64,000 bases of DNA from Adiantum capillus-veneris. Lineage: Eukaryota > Streptophyta > Polypodiopsida > Polypodiales > Pteridaceae. The DNA is taken from NCBI GenBank assembly GCA_014529385.2, contig CM043952.1, forward strand, positions 156,316,057 through 156,380,056, in the 5' to 3' direction. The translations under genes and the position numbers were made by a program. The notes beneath the pieces were generated by a model. That model did not search any database. It saw nothing but the letters and a program-made list of their open reading frames with translations, and was not told the DNA's origin. The first letter of the stretch is position 1. The number at the start of each line of letters is the position of its first letter. Shown piece by piece: positions 11,933 to 24,790 of this stretch.

Positions 11933-13124
11933 ATCCCATCCGGCACGAGATGCATGTCCCTCTGCAATTCCACTTGCTGCCTTTGGTGGTCGTCCTGCGA
12001 AGATCCATTGACTCCGTAAATGTCTCAATATTTGGCTGTAAGGTTGCTTGACATACAATGCCTGAGCCTCCTCATTTGCAATGGCAGATATAGCAGTTGC
12101 AACAAATGGAGGAGCATTCACAACAATGCGAGCCTTTCTAAATTTATACACGCTAATCAGTCTTTCAAAGATCTCTTTGTTGTTTTGTTCATTGTGAAGC
12201 AAAACTTTTGCAGCATAGATTGAATGCTGCCCATCAAGAATCCAATAATGATAATCTTTAATTTTTTGCTCCTCTACCTCTTCTACTGCCAAAGGAGTCC
12301 CCTTCTTTGATTTTGCATTTCGAACAGGCATCAAATATGCACATGCTGCAGGCTTGGTCGTACTCCGTGAAAATCCAAATAACACACTTTCAGCGTGTTT
12401 TTTATCCATAATACGTGCATTATAGTGATCAGGAGCAAGCCAACAATTTTGAATAGGGATATCAAATTCCCTATATTGGAAAGGAAAATAATTTATGTAC
12501 TTATTCATTCCACCTGTATCTTTTTCTTGTCCTTTCATGGCCTCAGCTTCTAAAACATCTGGATCCACAATTCTCATCTTTGACATTGAACCCTCTGTTG
12601 ATGAGGATGCCAAAGATGCCTTGTCTACATCCAAAATGGAGCTAGTTCGCTTAGCTTCTACTTTCTGCACTTTTGCTTGCTTCTTTGTGGATGGTGGTCG
12701 TGAAGCTTTCACCTTTTTTCGTTGTAGTGTGGCAATGATGGAGCTTTGAAGTTGATCTGCTGTGATATTTGGATTTGATTCTGCAAACTTCCATCCTCGA
12801 GAAAACATTGTCTCTTCTTTGTTTCTAGACATGCGCTCCAATGCATATGCTCCTGGAGATAGTTGAAATTCTAGATTCATTGGAACTAGAATGTCAATGC
12901 ATTCCACCTCTGGATGACTATCAACTACAGAGACAGATGCTTCCACAACTTGTCCAACATCTTCAAACAAGCTGTCATTATCCTTTTTGGCAATAAATAG
13001 ATGCACCTTATGAAATTGTGCACCCTCTATACCATGTATGTCCAAATACCATTTCCTAAGATCATTGCAAGTATAGTCAACTGAGACAGCAACCCTTGCA
13101 ACCTGTTTTTTGGAGCCATCTTTC
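11933..13124 (-). CDS. Exon with ParB-like domain at the start of the fusion gene
   Basis: Opens after acceptor ttgtttcag with one base completing a codon (phase 2), so at least one further 5' exon exists. It was not found in the repeat array upstream. It runs 397 codons to donor GGAT|gtaagt, and an 84-bp intron joins it in frame to exon 2. Residues 1-100 are unassigned. Residues 130-165 are Lys/Arg-rich and could direct nuclear import. Residues about 205-400 look like a ParB/Srx-type domain: INYFPFQYREF, then YHYWILDGQHSIYAAKVL, where DGQHS corresponds to the DGxHR signature, then helices ending in WIFAGRPP. The Arg of the signature is Ser here. ParB-type domains bind or cut DNA or use CTP. 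With exons 2 and 3 this makes a DNA-targeting and chromatin-modifying fusion of about 1040 residues. Confidence 0.65.
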
Positions 13125-13179
13125 CTGAAACAAAAAAAACCAAATGTTATTTTAACATATACTTTTTTGTAATGGATTA

Positions 13180-16100
13180 AGTTTGTGTGAATACAAGTTC
13201 CACCACTTGTTCAAGCTAGATCTAAGCAAGTATACATAGTGATCATTTAAGCTAGTAAACTAAGGGAAGGGAGAAGTAAGGTCCACCACTTGTCCAAGCT
13301 TAGCTCTAGACAACATGGAGAGATTGGAGGTCTACTAATTGTCTAATATAGGCTAACTATATTGAAACATAGAGAGAAGCAAAGGTCCACCACTTGTCCA
13401 ATCTAGGGTCCATTGAAACATGGAGAGAAGGATGCTCCACCATTTGTCCAAAATAGGCTCCATTGAAACATGAAGAGAAACAAGATGCACCATGTCTTTG
13501 AGATGCTAGGCTCCATTGAAATACCTTAAACCCATGATATTTTGTATATGTGGGGTTTAAATTCAAGGTCCACCACTTGTCCAACCTATTATCCCTAGTA
13601 GCATGAGTGGTTTGGTCTCAAGATTCACCACTTTTCCACTCTATGTCATTATATTAAGAAGATCTGGGTGTTAAGGTCCACCACTTGTCCAAGCTAACTC
13701 TATTGAAACATAGAGAGAATCAAAGGTCCACCACTTGTCCAAGCTAGGCTCCATTGAAACATGGAGAGAAGGATGCTCCACCATTTGTCCAAGCCAGGTT
13801 TGATTGAAACATGAAGAGAAGCAAGCTGCACCATGTCTCCAAAATGCTAGGCTCCATTGAAATATCTTAAACCCATGATATTTCGTACATGGGGGGTTTA
13901 CATTCAAGGTCCACCACTTGTCCAACCTATTATCACTAGTAGCATGAGTGGTTTGATGTCAAGATTCACCACTTTTCTACTCTATGTCATTATATTAAGA
14001 AGATCTGGGTGTTAAGGTCCACCACTTGTCCAACCTATAAGGCTATATCTTAAAGGGTATTCTTTCTCACCACTTGGAATGACCATGATAGGTTTTACAT
14101 GGGGGTTTGGTTCCAAGTTCCACCACTTGTCCAAGCTAACTCTATTGAAACATAGAGAGAAGCAAAGGTCCACCACTTGTCTAAGCTAGGGTCCATTGAA
14201 ACATGGAGAGAAGGATGCTCCACCATTTGTCCAAGATAGGCTCCATTGAAACATGAAGAGAAGCAAGCTGCACCATGTCTCCAAGATGCTAAGATCCATT
14301 GAAATACCTTAAACCCATGATATTTTGTACATGGGGAGTTTACATTCAAGGTCCACCACTTGTCCAACCTATTATCTCTAGTAGCATGAGTGGTTTGGTC
14401 TGAAGATTCACCACTTTTCCACTCTATGTCATTACGTTAAGAAGATCTGGGTGTTAAGGTCGACCACTTGTCCAACCTATAAGGGTATATCTTAAAGGGT
14501 ATTCTTTCTCACCACTTGAAATGTCCATGATATGTTTTACATGGGGGTTTGGCTCCAAGGTCCACCACCTCTCCAAGCTAACTCTATTGAAACATAGAGA
14601 GAAACAAAGGTCCACCACTTGTCCAAGCTAGGCTCCATTGAAACATGGAGAGAAGGATCCTCTACCATTTGTCGAAGCTAACTCTATTGAAACATGGGGG
14701 GTTTACATTCAAGGTCCACCACTTGTCCAACCTATTAACGCTAGTAGCATGAGTGGTTTGGTCTCAAGATTCACCACTTTTTCACTCTATGTCATTATAT
14801 TAAGAATATTTGGGTGTTAAGGTCCACCACTTGTCCAACCTATAAGGCTATATCTTAAGGGTTATTCTTTCTCACCACTTGGAGTGACCAGCATAGGTTT
14901 TACATGGGGGTTTTGTTTCAAGGTCCACCACTTGTCCAAGCTAACTCTATTGAAACATAGAGAGAATCAAAGGTCCACCACTTGTCCAAGCTAGGGTCCA
15001 TTGAAACATGGAGAGAAGGATGCTCCACCATTTGTCCAAGATACACTCCATTGAAACATGAAGAGAAGCAAGCTACACCATGTCTCCAAGATGCTAGGCT
15101 CCATTGAAATACCTCAAACCCATGATATTTTGTACATGGGGGGTTTACATTCAAGGTCCACCACTTGTCCAACCTATTATCTCTAGTAGCATGAGTGGTT
15201 TGGTCTCAAGATTCACCATTTTTCCACTCTATGTCATTCTATTAAGAATATATGGGTGCTAAGGTCCACCACTTGTCCAACCTATAAGGCCATATCTTAA
15301 ACTTTATTCTTTCTCACCACTTGGAGTTACCAAGATAGGTTTTACATGGGAGTTTGGTTCCAAGGCCCACCACTTGTCCAAGCTAACTCTATTGAAACAT
15401 AGAGAGAAGCAAAGGTCCACCACTTGTCCAAGCTAGGCTCCATTGAAACATGGAGAGAAGGATGCTCCACCATTTGTCCAAGATAGGCTCCATTGAAACA
15501 TGAAGGGAAGCAATCTGCACCATGTCTCCAAGATTCTAGGATCCATTGAAATACCTTAAACCCACGATATTGTTTACATGTGGGGTTTAACGTCAAGGTC
15601 AGTCACTTTTCCAAGCTATTATCCCTAGTAGCATAGTGGTTGGGTCTCAAGATTTACCACTTTTCCACTCTATGTCGTTATATTATGAAGATCTAGGTTC
15701 TAAGGTCGACCACTTGTCCAACCTATAAGGCTAGATCTTAAAGGGTATTATTTCTCACCACTTGGAATGACCATGATATGTTTTACATGGGGGTTTGGTT
15801 TCAAGGTCCACCACTTGTCCAAGCTAACTCTATGGAAACATAGAGAGAAGCAAAGGTCCACCACTTGTCCAAGCTAGGCTCCACTGAGACATTTAGAGAA
15901 GGATGATCCCCCATTGGTGGAAGATAGGCTTCATTGAAACATGAAAAGAAGCAAGTTGCACCATGTCTCCAAGATTCTAGGATCCATTGAAATACCTTAA
16001 ACCCACGATATTGTTTACATGTGGGGTTTAACGTCAAGGTCAGTCACTTTTCCAAGCTATTATCCCTAGTAGCATGAGTGGTTTGGTCTCAAGATTCACC

Positions 16101-19100
16101 ACTTTTCCACTCTATGTCATTATATAAAGAAGATCTAGGTGTTAAGGTCAACCACTTGTCCAACCTATAAGCGTATATCTTAAAGGGTATTCTTTCTCAC
16201 CACTTGAAATGTCCATGATATGTTTTACATAGGGGTTTAGGTTCCAAGGTCCACCACTTATCCAAGCTAACTTTATTCTTCTCATAGAGAGAAGCAAAAG
16301 GTCCACCACTTGTCCAAGCTAGGCTCCATTGAAACATGGAGAGAAGGATGCTCCACCATTTGTCGAAGCTAACTCTATTGAAACATGGAAGGTTTACATT
16401 CAAGGTCCACCAGTTGTCCAACCTATTAACGCTAGTAGCATGAGGGGTTTGGTCTCAAGATTCACCACTTTTTCACTCTGTGTTATTATATTAAGAATAT
16501 TTGGGTATTAAGGTCCACCACTTGTCCAACCTATAAGACTATATCTTAATGGTTATTCTTTCTGACCACTTGGAGTGACCATGAAAGGTTTTACATGGGG
16601 GTTGGTTCCAAGGTCCACCACTTGTCCAAGCTAACTCTATTCAAACATAGAGAGAAGCAAAGGTCCACCACTTGTCTAAGCTAGGGTCTATTGAAACATG
16701 GAGAGAAGGATGCTCCACCATTTGTCCAAGATAGACTCCATTGAAACATGAAGAGAAGCAAGCTGCACCATATCTCCAAGATTCTAGACTCCATCGAAAT
16801 ACCTTAAACCCACGTTATTTTGTACATGGGGAGTTTACATTCAAGATCAACAATTTGTCCAACCTATTATCGCTAGTAGCATGAGTGGTTTGGTCTCAAG
16901 ATTCACCACTTTTCCACTCTCTATCATTATATTAAGAATATTTGGGTGTTAAGGTCCACCACTTGTCCAACCTATAAGACTATATCTTAATGGTTATTCT
17001 TTCTCACCTCTTGAAAGACTATATCTTAATGGTTATCCCTAGCTATTATTGCTAGTAGCGTGAGTGGTTTGGTCTCAAGATTCACCACTTTTATTAAGAA
17101 TATGTGGGTGTTAAGGTCCACCACTTGTCCAACCTATAAGGCTACATCTTAAAGGTTATTTTTCTTACTACTTGGAGTGACCATGATAGGTTTTACATGG
17201 GGGTTTGGTTCCAAGGTCCACCACTTGTCCAAGCTAACTCTATTGAAACATAGAGAGAAGCAAAGGTCCACCCTTGTCTAAGCTAGGGTCCATTGAAACA
17301 TGGAGAGAAGGATGCTCCACCATTTGTCCAAGGTAGGCTCCATTGAAACATGAGGAGAATCAAGGTGCACCATGACTCCAAGATGCTAGGCTCCATCGAA
17401 AAACATTAAACCCATGATATGTCGTAGATGAGGGGTTTACATTCAAGGTCCAACACTTGTCCAAGCTATTATTGGTAGTAGCCTGAGTGGTTTGGTCTCA
17501 AGATTCACCACTTTTCCACTCTATGTCATTATATTAAGAATATGCGCGTGTTAAGGTCCACCACTTGTCCAACCTATAAGGCTACATCTTAAAGGTTATT
17601 CTTTATTACCACTTGGAGTGACCATGATAGGTTTTACATGGGGGTTTGGTTCCAAGGTCCACCACTTGTCCAAGCTAACTCTATTGAAACATAGAGAGAA
17701 ACAAAGGTCCACCACTTGTCCAAGCTAGGGTCCATTGAAACATGGAGAGAAGGATGCTCCACCATTTGTCCAAGATAGGCTCCATTGAAACATGACGAGA
17801 AGCAAGCTGCACCATGTCTCCAAGATGCTAGGCTCCATCGAAATACATTAAACCCACGATATTTCGTAGATGAGGGGTTTACATTCAAGGTCCACCACTT
17901 GTCCAAGCTATTATTGCTAGTAGCTGAGTGGTTTGGTCTCAAGATTCACCACTTTTATTAAGAATATGTGGGTGTTAAGGTCCACCACTTGTCCAACCTA
18001 TAAGGCTACATCTTAAAGGTTATTCTTTCTTACTACTTGGAGTGACCATGATAGGTTTTACATGGGGGTTTGGTTCCAAGGTCCACCACTTGTCCAAGCT
18101 AACTCTATTGAAACATAGAGAGAAGCAAAGGTCCACCCCTTGTCTAAGCTAGGGTCCATTGAAACATGGAGAGAAGGATGCTCCACCATTTGTCCAAGGT
18201 AGGCTCCATTGAAACATGAGGAGAAGCAAGGTGCACCATGTCTCCAAGATGCTAGGCTCCATCGAAAAACATTAACCCACGATATGTCGTAGATGAGGGT
18301 TTACATTCAAGGTCCACCACTTGTCCAAGCTATTATTGCTAGTAGCCTGAGTGGTTTGGTCTCAAGATTCACCACTTTTCACTCTATGTCATTATATTAA
18401 GAATATGCGCGTGTTAAGGTCCACCACTTGTCCAACCTATAAGGCTACATCTTAAAGGTTATTCTTTATTACCACTTGGAGTGACCATGATAGGTTTTAC
18501 ATGGGGGTTTGTTCTTCAAGGTCCACCACTTGTCCAAGCTAACTCTATTGAAACATAGAGAGAAACAAAGGTCCACCACTTGTCCAAGCTAGGGTCCATT
18601 GAAACATGGAGAGAAGGATGCTCCACCATTTGTCCAAGATAGGCTCCATTGAAACATGACGAGAAGCAAGTGCACCATGTCTCCAAGATGCTAGGCTCCA
18701 TCGAAATACATTAAACCCACGATATTTCGTAGATGAGGGGTTTACATTCAAGGTCCACCACTTGTCCAAGCTATTATTGCTAGTAGCCTGAGTGGTTTGG
18801 TCTCAAGATTCACCACTTTTCCACTCTATGTCATTAAATTAAGAATATGGCGTGTTAAGGTCCACCACTTGTCCAACCTATAAGGCTACATCTTAAAGGT
18901 TATTCTTTCTTACCACTTGGAGTGACCATGATAGGTTTTACATGGGGGTTTGGTTCCAAGGTCCACCACTTGTCCAAGCTAACTCTATTGAAACATAGAG
19001 AGAACAAAGGTCCACCCTTGTCCAAGCTAGGGTCCATTGAAACATGGAGAGAAGGATGCTCCACCATTTGTCCAAGGTAGGCTCCATTGAAACATGAAGA

Positions 19101-22100
19101 GAAGCAAGCTGCACCATGTCTCCAAGATGCTAGGCTCCATCGAAAAACATTAAACCCACGATATTGTCGTAGATGAGGGTTTACATTCAAGGTCCACAAC
19201 TTGTCCAAGCTATTATTGCTAGTAGCCTGAGTGGTTTGGTCTCAAGATTCACCACTTTTCACTCTATGTCATTATATTAAGAATATGTGGGTGTTAAGGT
19301 CCACCACTTGTCCAACCTATAAGGCTTACATCTTAAAGGTTATTCTTTCTTACCACTTGGAGTGACCATGATAGGTTTTACATGGGGGTTTGGTTCCAAG
19401 GTCCACCACTTGTCCAAGCTAACTCTATTGAAACATAGAGAGAAGCAAAGGTCCACCACTTGTCCAAGCTAGGGTCCATTGAAACATGGAGAGAAGGATG
19501 CTCCACCATTTGTCCAAGATAGGCTCCATTGAAACATGACGAGAAGCAAGGTGCACCATGTCTCCAAGATGCTAGGCTCCATCGAAATACATTAAACCCA
19601 CGATATTGTAGATGAGGGGTTTACATTCAAGGTCACCACTTGTCCAAGCTATTATTGCTAGTAGCCTGAGTGGTTTGGTCTCAAGATTCACCATTTTTCA
19701 CTCTATGTCATTATTAAAGAATATCGGTGTTAAGGTCCACCACTTGTCCAACCTATAAGGCTATCATCTTAAAGGTTATTCTTTCTTACCACTTGGAGTG
19801 ACCATGATAGGTTTTACATGGGGGTTTGGTTCCAAGGTCCACCACTTGTCCAAGCTAACTCTATTGAAACATAGAGAGAAGCAAAAAGGTCCACCACTTG
19901 TCCAAGCTAGGGTCCATTGAAACATGGAGAGAAGGATGCTCCACCATTTGTCCAAGCTAACTGTGCTATTGAAAACATGGAAGGCGCGCTACATTCAAGG
20001 ATGCAGTTGTCCAACATATTAACGCTAAAAGTAGCATGAGGAGGTTTGGTCTCAAGATTCAACCACTTTTCCACTCTATGTTATTATATTAAGAATATTT
20101 GGGTGTTAAGGTCACCACTTGTCCAACTATAAGGCTATATCTTAAAGGTTATTCTTTCTTACCACTTGGAGTGACCATGATAGGTTTTAATGGGGGTTTG
20201 TTCCAGGTCACCTTGTCCAAGCTAACTCTATTGAAACATAGAGAGAAGCAAAGGTCCACCACTTGTTAAGCTAGGGTCCATTGAAACATGGGAGAGGATG
20301 CTCCACCATTTGTCCAAGGTAGGCTCATTGAACATGAGGAGAAGCAAGGTGCACCATGTCTCCAAGATTCTAGGCTCCATGAAATACCTTAAACCCACGA
20401 TTTTGAATTTCAAACCATGGGGGAGTTTACATTCAAGTATCACCATTTTCTATTTCGAGAGTAGCATGAGTGCACGTTGGTCCCAAGAGCTAGTTATCGC
20501 TAGTAGCATGAGTGGTTTGGTCTCAAGATTCACACCACTTTTCCACTCTGTAACATTATATTAAGAATATTTGGGTGTTAAGGTCCACCACTTGTCCAAC
20601 CTATAAGACTATATCTTAATGGTTATTCTTTTCCTTTCACTCACCTCTTGAAAGACTATATCTTAATGGTTAGTCCCTAGCAGCTATTATTTAGTAGCCT
20701 GAGTGGTTTGGTCTCAAGATTCACCACTTTTCCACTCTATGTCATTATATTAAGAATATGCGCGTGTTAAGGTCCACCACTTGTCCAACTATAAGGCTAC
20801 ATCTTAAAGGTTATTCTTTATTACCACTTGGAGTGACCATGATAGGTTTTACATGGGGGTTTGGTTCCAAGGTCCACCACTTGTCCAAGCTAACTCTATT
20901 GACAAGAGAGAGAAACAAAGGTCCACCACTTGTCCAAGCTAGGGTCCATTGAAAATGGAGAGAAGGATGCTCCACCATTTGTCCAAGATAGGCTCCATTG
21001 AAACATGACGAGAAGCAAGCTGCACCATGTCTCCAAGATGCTAGGCTCCATCGAAATACATTAAACCACGATATTTCGTAGATGAGGGGTTTACATTCAA
21101 GGTCCACCACTTGTCCAAGCTATTATTGCTAGTAGCCTGAGTGGTTTGGTCTCAAGATTCACCACTTTTATTAGAATATGTGGGTGTTAAGGTCCACCAC
21201 TTGTCCAACCTATAAGGCTACATCTTAAAGGTTATTCTTTCTTACTACTTGGAGTGACCATGATAGGTTTTACATGGGGGTTTGGTTCCAAGGTCCACCA
21301 CTTGTCCAAGCTAACTCTATTGAAACATAGAGAGAAGCAAAGGTCCACCCCTTGTCTAAGCTAGGGTCCATTGAAACATGGAGAGAAGGATGCTCCACCA
21401 TTTGTCCAAGGTAGGCTCCATTGAAACATGAGGAGAAGCAAGGTGCACCATGTCTCAAGATGCTAGGCTCCATCGAAAAACATTAAACCACGATATGTCG
21501 TAGATGAGGGGTTTACATTCAAGGTCCACCACTTGTCCAAGCTATTATTGGTAGTAGCCTGAGTGGTTTGGTCTCAAGATTCACCACTTTTCCACTCTAT
21601 GTCATTATATTAAGATATGGCGTGTTAAGGTCCACCACTTGTCCAACCTATAAGGCTACATCTTAAAGGTTATTCTTTATTACCACTTGGAGTGACCATG
21701 ATAGGTTTTACATGGGGGTTTGGTTCCAAGGTCCACCACTTGTCCAAGCTAACTCTATTGAAACATAGAGAGAAACAAAGGTCCACCACTTGTCCAAGCT
21801 AGGGTCCATTGAAACATGGGAGAAGGATGCTCCACCATTTGTCCAAGATAGGCTCCATTGAAACATGACGAGAAGCAAGCTGCACCATGTCTCCAGATGC
21901 TAGGCTCCATCGAAATACATTAAACCCACGATTTCGTAGATGAGGGGTTACATTCAAGGTCCACCACTTGTCCAAGCTATTATTGCTAGTAGCCTGAGTG
22001 GTTTGGTCTCAAGATTCACCACTTTTATTAAGAATATGTGGGTGTTAAGGTCCACCACTTGTCCAACCTATAAGGCTACATCTTAAAGGTTATTCTTTCT

Positions 22101-23540
22101 TACTACTTGGAGTGACCATGATAGGTTTTATGGGGGTTTGGTTCCAGGTCCACCACTTGGTCCAAGCTAACTCTATTGAAACATAGAGAGAAACAAAGTC
22201 CACCACTTGTCCAAGCTAGGGTCCACTTGAAACATGGAGGAGAAGGATGCTCCACCATTTTGTCCAAGATAGAGCCATTGAAACATGACGAGAAGCAAGC
22301 TGCACCATGTCCTCCAAGATGCTAGGCTCCATCGAAATACATTAAACCACGATATTTCGTAGATGAGGGGTTACATTCAAGGTCCACCACTTGTCCAAGC
22401 TATTATTGCTAGTAGCCTGAGTGGTTTGGTCTCAAGATTCACCACTTTTCCACTCTATGTCATTAAATTAAGAATATGCGCGTGTTAAGGTCCACCACTT
22501 GTCCAACCTATAAGGCTACATCTTAAAGGTATTCTTTATTACCACTTAGGTGACCATGATAGGTTTTACATGGGGTTTGGTTCCAAGGTCCACCACTTGT
22601 CCAAGCTAACTCTATTGAAACAAATAGAGAAACAAAGGTCCACCACTTGTCCAAGCTAGGTCCATTGAAACATGGAGAGAAGGATGCTCCACCATTTGTC
22701 GAAGCTAACTCTATTGAAACATGGGGGTTTACATTCAAGGTCCACCACTTGTCCAAGCTATTAGTGCTAGTAGCACGAGTGGTTTTGTCTCAAGATTCAC
22801 CACACTTTTTTCCACTCTATGTCATTATATTAAGAATATTAGGGTGTTAAGGTCCACCACTTGTCCAACCTATAAGGCTATATCTTAAAGGTTATTCTTT
22901 CTCACCACTTGGAGTGACCATGATAGGTTTTAAATGGGGGTTTGGTTCCAAGGTCCACCACTTGTCCAAGCTAACTCTATTGAATAATAGAGAGAAGTAA
23001 AGGTCCACCACTTGTCCAAGCTAGGGTCCATTGAAACATGGAGAGAAGGATGCTCCACCATTTGTCCAAGATAGGCTCCATTGAAACATGAAGAGAAGCG
23101 AGATGCACGATGTCTCCAAGATGCTAGGCTCCATCGAAATACCTTAAACCCACGATATTTCGTAGATGGGGGGTTTACTTTCAAGGTCCACCACTTGTCC
23201 AAGCTATTATCGCTAGTAGCATGGTTTGGTCTCAAGATTCACCAGTTTTCCACGCTATGTCATTATATGAAGAATATCTGGGTGTTAAGGTCCACCACTT
23301 GTCCAACCTATAAGGCTATATTCTAAATGATATTTTTTTTGACCACTTGGAATGTGCATGATATGTTTTACATGGGTTTTTATTCCAAGGTCCACCACTT
23401 GTCCAAGCTAGATCTATTACATATATATTATACATACAATATTCAACTAGATTCCCTACCTATCATGTCCAGTAGCATGGATGCTCTAGCTTGAAGGTCC
23501 ACCACTTGTCCAACCTATACTCTCTTATGTAAGGGAGATC
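13180..23540 (-). repeat. Main higher-order tandem array, 442-bp unit of eight ~50-bp monomers
   Basis: Successive ggtccaccac starts at 13675, 13725, 13775, 13825, 13908, 13963, 14016, about 14066 and 14117 define eight monomers (50, 50, 50, 83, 55, 53, 50, 51 bp) and a 442-bp period. This period recurs about 20 times, with some truncated or recombined units (14.6, 16.3, 17.0, 20.0 and 22.7 kb). Monomers alternate the core motif with ccattgaaacatgga. Polarity is opposite to the 0.66-4.5 kb arm. From about 18 to 22.6 kb, otherwise near-identical units carry many one-base deletions, with one scrambled unit at 19.96-20.5 kb. The missing 5' exon or promoter of the fusion gene must lie in or beyond this array. 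Confidence 0.93.
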
Positions 23541-24389
23541 TCGCTATAAATTCAAAACCTTCCCGCCTAAATTTAAAATATCCCTCCCAAATCTTAAATA
23601 TCCCGCCTAAATTTTAAACTATCCCGCCCAAATTTTAAAATTCAAACTTTTTTATAAAAATTTAAATTTTACTACTTAAATTTAAAATATTCCACGCAAA
23701 ATTGATTTTAAATTCAAGTTTACCACAAAAAGATATCATTATACCACCTAAATTCAAATATGCAAACCTCAAATCATTATATTGTACATAAATTCAAACA
23801 AATTCAAATTAACAAGCCTAAACTGATATTAGTTTGCATAGATATGAATTTATCACACCTAAATTATGTCACCATGTTAGAGAGAGTGGTTAGAGAATTT
23901 GAACAAGGTCCACCACTTGTCCAACCTAGATACCAAGAAGGATTGAGTGTACAAGGTATTGTTTGGAGGTCCTTATAGTCCATTGGTCTTAAGGTCCACC
24001 ACTTGTGGTAAGGGTCACCAAAAAGTGTATATATTCATCCAAAGAAATACACGTATTTTTGGTCTACATGTCCTAGTTTAAACCATTTATGTCCATTAGG
24101 TGTATTCACTAAACAACACTACTATTTTTGAGAAACAGAAGTTACAATCATATCTACAAATGGATTAGAGGAAAATCAGCTCAGCATACATCCAGAACTC
24201 GCTACAAGAATCGACTTTAACAGATCACGCAAGTAAGTCTTCCATTCAATTTTACTAGTATTACAATGTGTTAGTTATTTGTGATATTTATGTATGTATA
24301 TATACTATGTGTGCATATCGTAATTAAGTGTAATTGTGTATCTGCATTATGTATGAGTATTACAATGAAATAACACAAATATACATACA
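23541..24389. repeat. AT-rich stretch with short degenerate minisatellite
   Basis: From 23560 to 23710 there are about four to five copies of a unit of roughly 28 bp, of the type tcccgcctaaattttaaa. Two isolated core-motif copies (near 23905 and 23993) sit in otherwise unique AT-rich DNA, the second reading accacttgtggtaagg. No gene was seen. Confidence 0.6.
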
Positions 24390-24536
24390 TACACATAGAT
24401 AACACAGACGCACACATACATGAGCATGTATTTTCAAGAGAGAGATAGCAAATACAGAGATAGATAGATAGAGAGAGAGAGAGAGATAAATAACTGTTTT
24501 TTAGAGAGAGGAGAGAGAAATATAACAGATTTCACT
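24390..24536. repeat. Simple-sequence region rich in GA and CA
   Basis: Short runs of acacatacatac and an extended gagagagagagag tract (about 24471-24490), forming low-complexity purine-rich DNA next to a minisatellite. Confidence 0.75.
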
Positions 24537-24790
24537 GTGTTTATGTATGTGGAAGAGAGGAAGACGATGTATGGGAATATGTGCACGTATTTTCAAGAGA
24601 GAGACAACAAGATAACAGATTTCATTGTGGTTATGTATGTGGAAGTGAGGAAGACGATGTGTGGGAATATGTGCATGTATTTTCAAGAGAGAGACAGCAA
24701 GATAACAGATTTCACTGTGGTTATGTATGTGGAAGAGAGGAAGACGATGTGTGGGAATATGTGTATGTGTGCGGGGATACGTTTAAACTA
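24537..24790 (+). repeat. 90-bp minisatellite, about 2.7 copies
   Basis: The block beginning ttatgtatgtggaag starts at 24541, 24631 and 24721, giving an exact 90-bp period with few substitutions. Because 90 is divisible by three, two frames stay open across it and give repeated 30-residue peptides. I regard those as incidental. Confidence 0.9.

Noticed and set aside
11061-12749. Plus-strand frames opposite the ParB-methylase exons
   Set aside because: Shadows of the minus-strand exons; short and without domains.
13357-23235. Many minus-strand open frames of 60-102 codons with LDKWW...AWTSGG peptides, suggesting a repeated protein gene
   Set aside because: They follow the repeat phase, start and stop at array-specific places, have no splice or promoter signals, and break with every indel. 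They are read-through of the core motif.
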